DNA of 15,148 nucleotides from CAZVJU01 sp964627195 (lineage in GTDB: Bacteria > Patescibacteriota > Microgenomatia > UBA8517), in assembly GCA_964627195.1 (NCBI GenBank), contig CAZVJU010000027.1, positions 1 through 15,148 of the forward strand, given 5' to 3'. Below are positions 6,800 through 12,658 of this stretch, in pieces. Position 1 is the first letter of the stretch. Each line of letters begins with the position of its first letter. Below the pieces are notes generated by a model. That model was given only the letters and a program-made list of their open reading frames with translations, was not told the origin of the DNA and did no database searches. The position numbers were made by a program, and so were the translations under genes.

Positions 6800-7564
6800 A
6801 TGACAAATAAATCCGCCGGTACCTTTACCGACTCTTTAAGTTCCTTTACTCAATATGAAGCAAGAGAATTAATTCAGATTTGCAAAAATGGCCGACTATA
6901 CCCATTTTCTGACGTAGAAGCGTACTTCCCGGAAATTACCCATCGAGCAATTGAAATTGCGGGCATGCCATATAGCTTCAAATCAACGTTGATTCTTCAC
7001 AACACTGTCCAATTGCGCCGCAACAGAATTAAAGCCGACTACATTAAGGAGCGGGTGTCTCTCATAAATAAACGGCTTTTCCCGGCACATTACTCAATCA
7101 CTCTCGCAAATAAAACCATAGAGGAACTTTTGGCAATGACCAAAGACCAGGTTTACTTGCTGGACAGAGGTACCTACGATCAGATCGCATTTCTTTATAC
7201 TTACAAAAAATTCGGGTTTATCGATCAACAAACATTCGAGAGTGCAAGTGATTATCTTACACGATTCGGTACAAACAAAATTTCGGGCGTCATAATTTGC
7301 CAAAGTAAACCTGAGGATTGTCTTAAACAGGAAGGAGTCAGAAATACACCTGGTTTTGTTATGAATTACGACTTTCTACGCGGGCTTTATGAGTCATATA
7401 AAGCTCTTCCAAAATTGATAACAGAAACACGTGCACGGTGCGGACTCGGAACCGAACCCTTTCCGGTTATTTATCTGGAAAGATCTATTTCATGGGATGA
7501 GTGCAGTTCGCTCTTTCTTAAATCAACGACAACACTACTGAAATTGAATATGTATAACCTCTAA
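6800..7564 (+). CDS. P-loop nucleoside/nucleotide kinase-like protein
   Basis: The 254-aa product is a thymidylate/deoxynucleoside-kinase-like P-loop protein. IEIAGMPYSFKSTLIL (residues ~51-66) is the Walker A strand-loop-helix. It keeps the first Gly, the Lys and the Ser/Thr of GxxxxGK[ST], but Phe replaces the Gly before Lys. VYLLDRGTYDQIAFLYTY (Asp122-Arg123) is the DR motif that contacts the substrate in this fold. ICQSKPEDCLKQEGVRNTPGF is the P-x-x-C-L-K lid region, followed by DFLRGLYESYKAL, close to FLPTVYEQY in the gene before it. The protein ends with a strand-helix (FPVIYLERSISWDECSSLF) usual for the fold. Length is near that of typical dTMP kinases (~210) plus an N-terminal extension of ~50. 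Substrate unknown; activity plausible. Confidence 0.72.
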   Translation: MTNKSAGTFTDSLSSFTQYEARELIQICKNGRLYPFSDVEAYFPEITHRAIEIAGMPYSFKSTLILHNTVQLRRNRIKADYIKERVSLINKRLFPAHYSITLANKTIEELLAMTKDQVYLLDRGTYDQIAFLYTYKKFGFIDQQTFESASDYLTRFGTNKISGVIICQSKPEDCLKQEGVRNTPGFVMNYDFLRGLYESYKALPKLITETRARCGLGTEPFPVIYLERSISWDECSSLFLKSTTTLLKLNMYNL

Positions 7565-7645
7565 TTATTCAAAAAACTCACTCAAGGCGTCCGTTGGATG
7601 AAGTATCCTTGAAAACTACTATCATATACAATATCCTATTTTCTA

Positions 7646-7674
7646 TTGATCTGCTGAGTTAAAGATGCTATTTT
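7646..7674 (+). promoter_or_regulatory. Promoter of third P-loop gene, leaderless type
   Basis: TTGATC (7646-7651, four of six) and TATTTT (7669-7674) are 17 bp apart, with an extended -10 (TGC). ATG at 7682 follows after 7 nt (GTCGGAA). Geometry and sequence are nearly the same as at 5689-5727. Confidence 0.6.
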
Positions 7675-7681
7675 GTCGGAA

Positions 7682-7885
7682 ATGGTAAAAATAGATAGAG
7701 ATTTGGGAGAAAGCAACGATCCTGAACAAGCTTACAAAGAATATGCAGAGTTAGTTCTCCCCTATTTTGGCTGGCCAGAATGGCCTCCAAAAGAATCTCC
7801 TAAAACTAGCGACTTGGTACAAAACGCCAGTGAGCATCCTCCCCAAAAAACCTCACCTGCCTCAAACCAGTTTAATAGGACTTGA
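7682..7885 (+). CDS. 5' portion of third P-loop gene (split by frameshift)
   Basis: From the ATG placed 7 nt after the promoter the frame gives a 67-residue peptide (MVKIDRDLGESNDPEQAYKEYAELV...). It has coding character up to about residue 55 (QNASEHPPQ) and then ends at a TGA. The P-loop frame takes over on the +1 side, and the two frames overlap at a CCCCAAAAAACC run (7841-7852). Removing one base there would give one protein of about 313 residues with a ~75-residue N-terminal extension, like the two sister genes. Options are a real inactivating indel, programmed or transcriptional slippage at the A6 run, or an assembly error. As a stand-alone small protein it is less likely. Confidence 0.5.
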   Translation: MVKIDRDLGESNDPEQAYKEYAELVLPYFGWPEWPPKESPKTSDLVQNASEHPPQKTSPASNQFNRT

Positions 7886-8624
7886 CGGAACTCCACATTC
7901 GGGCAAAACAACTTTGTCAGATGTGTTTGCTTTAAACTACAGTGAGAGTTCTAGCCATGCTTTGCAGTTAGTAGACCCGGATAGCTTATATGTCCAAGGA
8001 GAGGGTAGGATTATGCATGTTGCAATGAATCTATTAGACCCTAGTTTAGATGATGAAATGCCTTTAGTTCTCGAAAAAGATGATTGGTTCACTCACTTAT
8101 GGCATCAATTTAATAAGCAACTTTTTTGGGAAAATCAAATCCACAACACAATCTACTCGGCGAAATCCGGCGAAACACGTTTGATACTTGCACAAAGAAG
8201 TCCAGTTGACCAGACAGTCTTTTCCTATTCGCTTATTACACACCAAACTGATCTTGATTATTCAATACCACCACAAGATAAAACAATTGCTCAAGAATTA
8301 TATCTCAAAACAATAATAGGCAGTCAAGCTGCAGTACAGTTTATGGATGCAGTTGTTCTTATCGGAACTGATCAAGGTGTGGCTCAAAAAAGAAGAAAAG
8401 AAATGGGTCGTACTTCAAAAGGGATTGCGGACAGCCCCTTTTTCAAGGATCTTTCAGCATGGTATGGCTTTTGGATAGAAAACGTGTGGCCCAAATTGTA
8501 CAAACTTAATGGTACTGGCCTTCTGGTTCTTGATGGAAACAAACCACTTGAAGAAAACATTGAAACGCTATCGATCTACATTAACAAAAGCAGCCAACAG
8601 TGCCTACCGGATATTATTCGCTAA
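7767..8624 (+). CDS. P-loop nucleoside/nucleotide kinase-like protein, canonical Walker A
   Basis: This frame (285 residues from a TTG) carries the best-preserved kinase of the three. SLIGLDGTPHSGKTTLSDVF has a full GxxxxGKTT Walker A at residues 41-49. LILAQRSPVDQTVFSYSL is the equivalent of the DR motif, with Gln for Asp at 143 and Arg144 kept. VLIGTDQGVAQKRRKEMGRTSKG is a basic lid, and LLVLDGNKPLEENIETLSIYI is the final strand-helix typical of nucleotide kinases. The TTG start at 7767 is poor: there is no ribosome binding site and the first ~35 residues overlap, out of frame, the peptide frame before it. The true N-terminus most likely comes from the ATG at 7682 through a +1 shift near 7841-7852. 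The C-terminal end meets a probable terminator hairpin. Confidence 0.7.
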   Translation: MAGQNGLQKNLLKLATWYKTPVSILPKKPHLPQTSLIGLDGTPHSGKTTLSDVFALNYSESSSHALQLVDPDSLYVQGEGRIMHVAMNLLDPSLDDEMPLVLEKDDWFTHLWHQFNKQLFWENQIHNTIYSAKSGETRLILAQRSPVDQTVFSYSLITHQTDLDYSIPPQDKTIAQELYLKTIIGSQAAVQFMDAVVLIGTDQGVAQKRRKEMGRTSKGIADSPFFKDLSAWYGFWIENVWPKLYKLNGTGLLVLDGNKPLEENIETLSIYINKSSQQCLPDIIR

Positions 8625-8654
8625 ATTCGCTTAAAGCTACAGAAAGTTAGAGGG

Positions 8655-8696
8655 TTTCACCAGCCGGCCAGATTTTAGTCAGATCGCTGGGTGAAA
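8655..8696. terminator. Hairpin between convergent genes, possible bidirectional terminator
   Basis: TTTCACCAGC (8655-8664) pairs with GCTGGGTGAAA (8686-8696) with one bulge. On the plus strand it is followed by TTTATCT, a weak U-tract. It lies after the P-loop genes and overlaps the last codons of the minus-strand coiled-coil gene. Nothing else is visible in this gap. Confidence 0.4.
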
Positions 8697-8966
8697 TTTA
8701 TCTACCCTTATTTTCAAATCATTGAACTCCTTCCTCGAAGGAGTATTGGATAGTTCAGACGTGAGACCTTTAATATCATCTCTAACAAAACCTAATTCTG
8801 TTCTAAATTCCTTTCTGAGTTCTTCTTTTACTTCTTTCGCTGATCCTCTTATTTCGCCTCGAAGTTCTTCCTTGTTCTGTGAAACAAGTCTATCCATCCC
8901 CTTAAGAATAGCGTCAACGGCTTGATCTAGCATACTTTTTCTTACAACGGGATCGTTCTTATTCAT
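8679..8966 (-). CDS. Small coiled-coil protein, paralogue of the repeat-rich protein at 13002-13606
   Basis: The 95-aa product is charged and helical, with heptad-like repeats in the middle (EELRGEIRGSAKEVKEELRKEFRTEL). It ends TPSRKEFNDLKIRVDKFHP, which lines up with TPTIKEFKELKLKVERNYA at the end of the repeat-rich protein near the other side of the window, so the two share a family. Such short coiled-coil proteins are common in these genomes and have no known function. I chose the ATG at 8966 over the one at 8984 because it sits 6 nt after a -10-like TATTCT; the longer version would begin upstream of that promoter. There is no signal peptide or membrane segment. Confidence 0.68.
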   Translation of the reverse strand: MNKNDPVVRKSMLDQAVDAILKGMDRLVSQNKEELRGEIRGSAKEVKEELRKEFRTELGFVRDDIKGLTSELSNTPSRKEFNDLKIRVDKFHPAI

Positions 8967-8972
8967 ATCTAA

Positions 8973-9001
8973 AGAATAGTACATGTAAATTACTAAAACA
9001 A
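8973..9001 (-). promoter_or_regulatory. Probable promoter of the small coiled-coil gene
   Basis: TTGTTT (9001-8996) and TATTCT (8978-8973) are 17 bp apart and the ATG follows after 6 nt. The -35 match is weak (three bases). The spacing is the same as for other genes in the window, which is the main support. Confidence 0.38.
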
Positions 9002-9007
9002 GAAGAA

Positions 9008-10255
9008 TTACTCACTAAATTCACTCAAGGTAGCTGTCAACTGAAGAGTTTCTCCGTCACGCCAAACCTCTATCGAAACCGACTGTCCTGGCTTTTTCTT
9101 TGAAATAAGATCAGCAAGACCTCCGTTTGTGTCTCTGACATCTTCGCCGTCAAACTTCGTAATAATATCGCCCTCCTCTATCCCCGCCTTTTGGGCCGGC
9201 GAAGAGTCTACAACTCTTACCACATAGGCTCCCTGAGTAACTTTATTAAGAATTGCGGTTTCTTCATCAATCATTTGATATTCAACTCCCAAGAACGGTT
9301 TTGATGCAAACGTTCCCGTTGACTTAAATTGGTCAAGCGCGTCTTTTACAAGTGTTATCGGTATCGCAAACCCAATATTTTCGGCCCCCGAAGCAACGGC
9401 AACATTTACACCAATAACCTGGCCGGCGCTATTTAAAAGCGGGCCGCCTGAATTTCCGGGATTTATGGCTGCATCTGTCTGAATTACATCATCCAGCCGT
9501 TCAACAAAACCTTCGAAGCTACTTCCCGCAGTAATTCCACGACCAAGTCCCGAAATTACGCCTGTTGTGACTGTGGAGCGAAATTCTCCAAGCGCCGTTC
9601 CGATTGCAATGGCAAATTGCCCCACTTTCAAATTCTCCGAATCCCCGAGCTCGACCGGTTGAAGCGCTTTTCCTGAGCCTGCCGAAGGATCAATTTTTAA
9701 GACAGCCAAGTCATTACTCGGGTCACGGCTAATTTTTTGAACTTCGTACTCCTGATTATCTGAGGTTATTACTTTGTATGAGGCCTCGGTATCACTCACT
9801 ACATGCTTATTGGTAATAATAAGACCATCCGCCGCTACAATAAATCCCGTACCGATATCTTGCGGCTGCCCACCTTCTATTCGTGAGCGGAACCCGCCGC
9901 CAAATGGATTAAATTCCAAAATTCTTCTTTGCGGCTCCTCGATTGCCACCGTAACAACAGAAGGCGAAACACGCTGGGCAACCTCAGTCACGATAGATTC
10001 CTCGTTCAAAACTTTTTGCTCAATCGTTCCGACCCGTAGGCCTTTGGCGTCCTGCCGGGCAACCAAAGAATCCAGCGGTTTTATAACAAAAAGCCGATCG
10101 GCTAGTGCTCCACCTAGCGCTGAAGCGATAAGAACTACTCCTAATGCCAAACCGATTACTATCCCTTTGAGATTACCTTTTTGCCCCTGCCTGCCGGCCT
10201 GCTTCGCCGAATTGAGGCGAGCAGGCAGGTTTTCCTCACTTTTTTCAGGTTCCAT
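9008..10255 (-). CDS. htrA: HtrA/DegP-family serine protease, membrane-anchored, one PDZ domain
   Basis: The 415-aa protein has a basic cytosolic N-terminus (1-30), one membrane helix (~31-54, GIVIGLALGVVLIASALGGA), then a trypsin-like domain and one PDZ domain (~321-412). The catalytic triad is complete: His151 in ITNKHVVS, Asp182 in SNDLAVLKI, Ser269 in NPGNSGGPLLN. This is the usual build of HtrA proteases that act outside the membrane in degrading or refolding damaged envelope proteins. The gene lies 51 bp after the S41 protease gene in the same direction, so a shared transcript is likely. No ribosome binding site precedes the ATG. The N-terminal tail is encoded partly by a GC-rich palindrome (10186-10229), unlike the rest of the gene and possibly inserted in frame. 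Family assignment is secure. Confidence 0.95.
   Translation of the reverse strand: MEPEKSEENLPARLNSAKQAGRQGQKGNLKGIVIGLALGVVLIASALGGALADRLFVIKPLDSLVARQDAKGLRVGTIEQKVLNEESIVTEVAQRVSPSVVTVAIEEPQRRILEFNPFGGGFRSRIEGGQPQDIGTGFIVAADGLIITNKHVVSDTEASYKVITSDNQEYEVQKISRDPSNDLAVLKIDPSAGSGKALQPVELGDSENLKVGQFAIAIGTALGEFRSTVTTGVISGLGRGITAGSSFEGFVERLDDVIQTDAAINPGNSGGPLLNSAGQVIGVNVAVASGAENIGFAIPITLVKDALDQFKSTGTFASKPFLGVEYQMIDEETAILNKVTQGAYVVRVVDSSPAQKAGIEEGDIITKFDGEDVRDTNGGLADLISKKKPGQSVSIEVWRDGETLQLTATLSEFSE
10186..10229. repeat. GC-rich palindromic element inside the HtrA coding region
   Basis: CCTGCCTGC (10186-10194) pairs with GCAGGCAGG (10221-10229). Inside, CCTGCTTCGCC (10198-10208) can pair with GGCGAGCAGG (10216-10225) around the loop GAATTGA. 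It encodes the part PARLNSAKQAGRQG of the cytosolic tail without breaking the frame. Its composition differs sharply from its surroundings, like in-frame palindromic repeats known from other bacteria. Confidence 0.6.
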
Positions 10256-10306
10256 AGTTATATAGTTTATGTCAGCAATCCTGAGAAAAAACTTAAAAAT
10301 TCCGGG

Positions 10307-11545
10307 TTAACCGGCAAGCATTTCTGTTGCCTTTTGCAGCTGCTCGTCCTCGGGTGTATCCGGATTATCTTCAAGCTCAACATCAGGTTTTAAGCCGGCG
10401 TCGTTCACCCAAGTGCCATCGGGGGTAATCCAGCGTGCAATTGTAATATGTATTCCCGCCCCCCCGTCGACTTCCAAAGGCTCCTGGATGGTTCCCTTGC
10501 CGAAAGTAGTAGTCCCAACCAAAGTAGCTCTCTTGTTATCCTTTAGGGCTCCGGCTAAAATTTCTGACGCAGAAGCGCTACCCTCATTAATTAAAACTAC
10601 CACTTTTTCCTTCTTCAGTCTGCCGATTTTTTCAACCCGGTATTCGTTTCTGAAGTTATCCGTTCCCTCCTCGATAACTACCGTCTTGCCGTTATCCAGA
10701 AAATCCGAAGCCAAATCAATTGCTTTATCCAAATAGCCGCCAGGGTTATTCCGCACGTCAAGAATAATACCCTGAACATTTTTTTTGGTTAACACTTGCG
10801 CTACCGCTTCTTCCCACTCAGCCGTAGTTTCAGCTGAAAATTTGATGACTTTGATGTGGGCAATACTTTCAGATTCCCCAACAAACTCCAAAACTACGCT
10901 TGGAACATTGATACTGCCTCGGGTAATTTCTTTTTCTATTACGTCGGAACTACCTTCCCTGAGAAGAGTAAGTTTGATCTTCGAACCGGCTTTACCCCTA
11001 ATTAACTCGACTGCTTCAGGCAGAGTTATGCCAACCGTTCCTCTATCAACTCTCTTGCTGTCATCTTTTATGCCCACTATGAAATCCCCAGCTTTAACAC
11101 CGGCTTTTTCCGCAGGCGAATCAGGGAGAGGTGCGACAACCGCTAATTGGTTACCCTTAAACCCAATTTGAATTCCAACACCTTCAAAACTGCCTTGCAA
11201 ATCCTCCCGTACAACCTTGTTCTGCTCAGGCGGCAAAAAAACCGTGTAAGGATCTCCGATCGCAGAAACCATACCTCGGATAGCGCCGTATACCATTTCT
11301 GAAGGAATAAGTTTCTTCTGATCGTAGTATTTAGCATTTAGGGTATCCCATACGGTCCAAAAAAGTGTAAAGTTGACACTGGTTTTATCAGGGGGAAGTT
11401 CACGACTAATTACTGCGTCAGGAAATTTTTGAAAAGATGCTCTAAAACCTTTATAGCCAAAAAGATAGCCACCGACAAAGGAAACCGCAATGAAGAAGGC
11501 CAGAATTAAAACTTGCCGAACTAAAGAAAAGTTAGTTTTTGGCAT
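10307..11545 (-). CDS. ctpA: S41-family C-terminal processing protease (CtpA/Prc type)
   Basis: The 412-aa protein starts with a membrane anchor (~10-30, VRQVLILAFFIAVSFVGGYLFGY). It continues with an N-terminal helical part with GDPYTVFLPPEQ, a PDZ domain (~118-198, with FEGVGIQIG and AEKAGVKAGD), and the S41 core. GIILDVRNNPGGYLD is the family's conserved strand-turn. The catalytic dyad is Ser325 in NEGSASASEI and Lys350 in TFGKGTIQ, 25 residues apart as in E. coli Prc. These enzymes trim or degrade extracytoplasmic proteins from their C-termini. The frame runs 51 bp further upstream to an ATG at 11596. I chose the ATG at 11545 because a -35/-10 pair covers 11553-11580, and the extra residues are not like other family members. 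It is upstream of, and probably co-transcribed with, the HtrA gene. The symbol is at family level. Confidence 0.94.
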   Translation of the reverse strand: MPKTNFSLVRQVLILAFFIAVSFVGGYLFGYKGFRASFQKFPDAVISRELPPDKTSVNFTLFWTVWDTLNAKYYDQKKLIPSEMVYGAIRGMVSAIGDPYTVFLPPEQNKVVREDLQGSFEGVGIQIGFKGNQLAVVAPLPDSPAEKAGVKAGDFIVGIKDDSKRVDRGTVGITLPEAVELIRGKAGSKIKLTLLREGSSDVIEKEITRGSINVPSVVLEFVGESESIAHIKVIKFSAETTAEWEEAVAQVLTKKNVQGIILDVRNNPGGYLDKAIDLASDFLDNGKTVVIEEGTDNFRNEYRVEKIGRLKKEKVVVLINEGSASASEILAGALKDNKRATLVGTTTFGKGTIQEPLEVDGGAGIHITIARWITPDGTWVNDAGLKPDVELEDNPDTPEDEQLQKATEMLAG

Positions 11546-11552
11546 ACCAATT

Positions 11553-11580
11553 ATTGTACCACGCATTATTATTCTCTCAA
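11553..11580 (-). promoter_or_regulatory. Promoter of the S41 protease gene, leaderless type
   Basis: On the minus strand TTGAGA (11580-11575, five of six) and TACAAT (11558-11553, five of six) are 16 bp apart, with an extended -10 (TGG before TACAAT). The ATG at 11545 comes 7 nt after the -10. This sets the start and implies a leaderless transcript for S41-HtrA. Confidence 0.6.
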
Positions 11581-11584
11581 CCAT

Positions 11585-11714
11585 AGAAGTCCACATCTTA
11601 TGCCGTGGTCCTTCAAGCTACATTCGCCACAGGCGTTTGAATTTTCAATGATTCAATTCATCCACGTATAAGCAAAGCTTGGCACCGCTTCGCGTTGTAA
11701 AGACGTGGACTTCT
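11585..11714. repeat. 130-bp element with inverted ends upstream of the S41 gene
   Basis: AGAAGTCCAC (11585-11594) is a perfect inverted match of GTGGACTTCT (11705-11714). Inside these ends the match continues with one mismatch, giving 13 of 14 paired bases over 11586-11599 and 11700-11713. The inner sequence has smaller inverted parts (TTGAAT/ATTCAA, AAGC/GCTT) and no open reading frame. It fills the gap between rpsR and the S41 promoter. It may be a MITE-like element or a structured RNA; no target duplication is seen. Confidence 0.45.
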
Positions 11715-11732
11715 TGAATTAGCTTAAGAATT

Positions 11733-12041
11733 TTAGACTGTGGGGGTGTACGGAAGTAAACCTAAATATCTGGCTCGCTTAACGGCGGTTGAGAGTTTTT
11801 TCTGATGTCTGGCACAAACACCGGTTCGTACGCGGCCCAGAATCTTGGCCCGATCCGAAACATAAGCCTTAAGCGCATTATAATCTTTATAATCAGGACT
11901 TTTATCCTGTATGTCAGGACTTTTATCCTGTATGTCAGGACTTTTATCCTGTATGTCAGGACTTTTATCCTGTATGCAAAAAGGGCATGCGTCAGGAGTG
12001 CGAAATCTTACTGTGGGTTTTTTGCGTGATTCTTTTCTCAT
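11733..12041 (-). CDS. rpsR: 30S ribosomal protein S18, with heptapeptide repeat insertion
   Basis: The C-terminal half is plainly S18: YKDYNALKAYVSDRAKILGR, then TAVKRARYLGLLPYT. S18 binds S6 and 16S rRNA on the 30S platform. Cys19, Cys22 (CPFC) and Cys76, His79 (CARH) form the metal-ligand set seen in the zinc-binding form of S18. Between CPFC and YKDY, where the family has about one such segment, there are four perfect IQDKSPD units (residues 23-50). The protein is thus 102 aa instead of about 81; E. coli S18 is 75. The frame is open much further upstream but overlaps ssb; the ATG at 12041, just after the ssb stop at 12058, is the right start. It is the last gene of rpsF-ssb-rpsR. Confidence 0.94.
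   Translation of the reverse strand: MRKESRKKPTVRFRTPDACPFCIQDKSPDIQDKSPDIQDKSPDIQDKSPDYKDYNALKAYVSDRAKILGRVRTGVCARHQKKLSTAVKRARYLGLLPYTPTV
11893..11976. repeat. Four perfect tandem 21-bp repeats within rpsR
   Basis: Units start at 11893, 11914, 11935 and 11956 and are identical over 21 bp, each beginning TCAGGACTTTTATCC on the plus strand. In the rpsR frame each unit encodes IQDKSPD (phase shifted). Identity at the DNA level, including third positions, points to recent expansion by slippage or recombination. Confidence 0.95.
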
Positions 12042-12057
12042 TTTCTCTGTAGGTATT

Positions 12058-12621
12058 CTAGAAGGGAATATCTTCACTTTCTTCTTTAGCATCTTTATCG
12101 GCCTCTTTAGCTTCATCATCCGTACCAGCTTTTTCGGGTTTCTTGCTTTTCTTGACTGTCGGAGCGGAAGGCATCGCTGATTTCGCCGGAGTTTCTTTCC
12201 TTTCGACCCCTTGGGTAGTGGATGGAGCCTCGTCGGCGGCCAAGTCTTCGGGAACATTAAAGTCCTCCGTGGGTGCTACAGCAGCTCCTCGGGAATCTAA
12301 AATTATCATATCGTTAATAACGATCTCAGTTGTCGTTCTCTCCTGGCCGTCCTGGCCACTCCACCGGCGGGTTTGAAGTCGACCTTCAACATAGACCTTT
12401 CTGCCTTTTGCCAGAAGCTGAGCACAAAGTTCAGCCAACTTTTGCCAAGCAACAATTCTATGAAATTCAGCGTCTTCCTTTTTTTCGCCGGATTCTGTTG
12501 TCCACTGGCGATTGGTTGCCAGACCGAAAGTGCATACTGCGGTTCCGGCCGGAGTATATCTTAACTCAGGGTCACGAGTCAGATTACCGATTAGTTGAAC
12601 CTTGTTCAAACTTCTAGCCAC
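12058..12621 (-). CDS. ssb: Single-stranded DNA-binding protein
   Basis: The 187-aa protein has the SSB OB-fold in its first ~108 residues: LNKVQLIGNLTRDPELRYTPAG, FGLATNRQW, FHRIVAWQKLAELC, and KGRKVYVEGRLQTRRW. These bind single-stranded DNA in replication, recombination and repair. A low-complexity linker rich in Ala, Lys, Glu and Pro follows. The acidic tip EESEDIPF matches the conserved DIPF tail that recruits partner proteins. The start is GTG, with only a weak GAG upstream. The place between rpsF and rpsR is the classic bacterial order. A hairpin lies just before the start (12630-12658). Confidence 0.96.
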   Translation of the reverse strand: MARSLNKVQLIGNLTRDPELRYTPAGTAVCTFGLATNRQWTTESGEKKEDAEFHRIVAWQKLAELCAQLLAKGRKVYVEGRLQTRRWSGQDGQERTTTEIVINDMIILDSRGAAVAPTEDFNVPEDLAADEAPSTTQGVERKETPAKSAMPSAPTVKKSKKPEKAGTDDEAKEADKDAKEESEDIPF

Positions 12622-12629
12622 TTTGTCTC

Positions 12630-12658
12630 GTCGTAGCCTCGCGAAGACGGGTTACGAC
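12630..12658. promoter_or_regulatory. Hairpin between rpsF stop and ssb start
   Basis: CGTAGCC within 12630-12638 (GTCGTAGCC) pairs with GGGTTACGAC (12649-12658), with one bulge, around the loop TCGCGAAGAC. It overlaps the rpsF stop codon and ends 8 nt before the ssb GTG on the minus strand. It may be a palindromic repeat or may adjust translation of ssb or mRNA processing. Confidence 0.35.

Noticed and set aside
7582..7612. TCAAGG...CCTTGA inverted repeat as terminator of the second P-loop gene
   Set aside because: The stem is only 6 bp with a 19-base loop and no U-tract follows.
11546..11596. N-terminal extension of the S41 protease to the ATG at 11596
   Set aside because: It covers the -35/-10 region, and the residues are unlike the family's N-termini.
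11893..11976. Regular repeats that could suggest a CRISPR array
   Set aside because: Units are contiguous without spacers and lie within the rpsR reading frame.
12042..12257. Open frame extending rpsR upstream
   Set aside because: It is the shadow of the lysine-rich 3' end of ssb; S18 starts at 12041.
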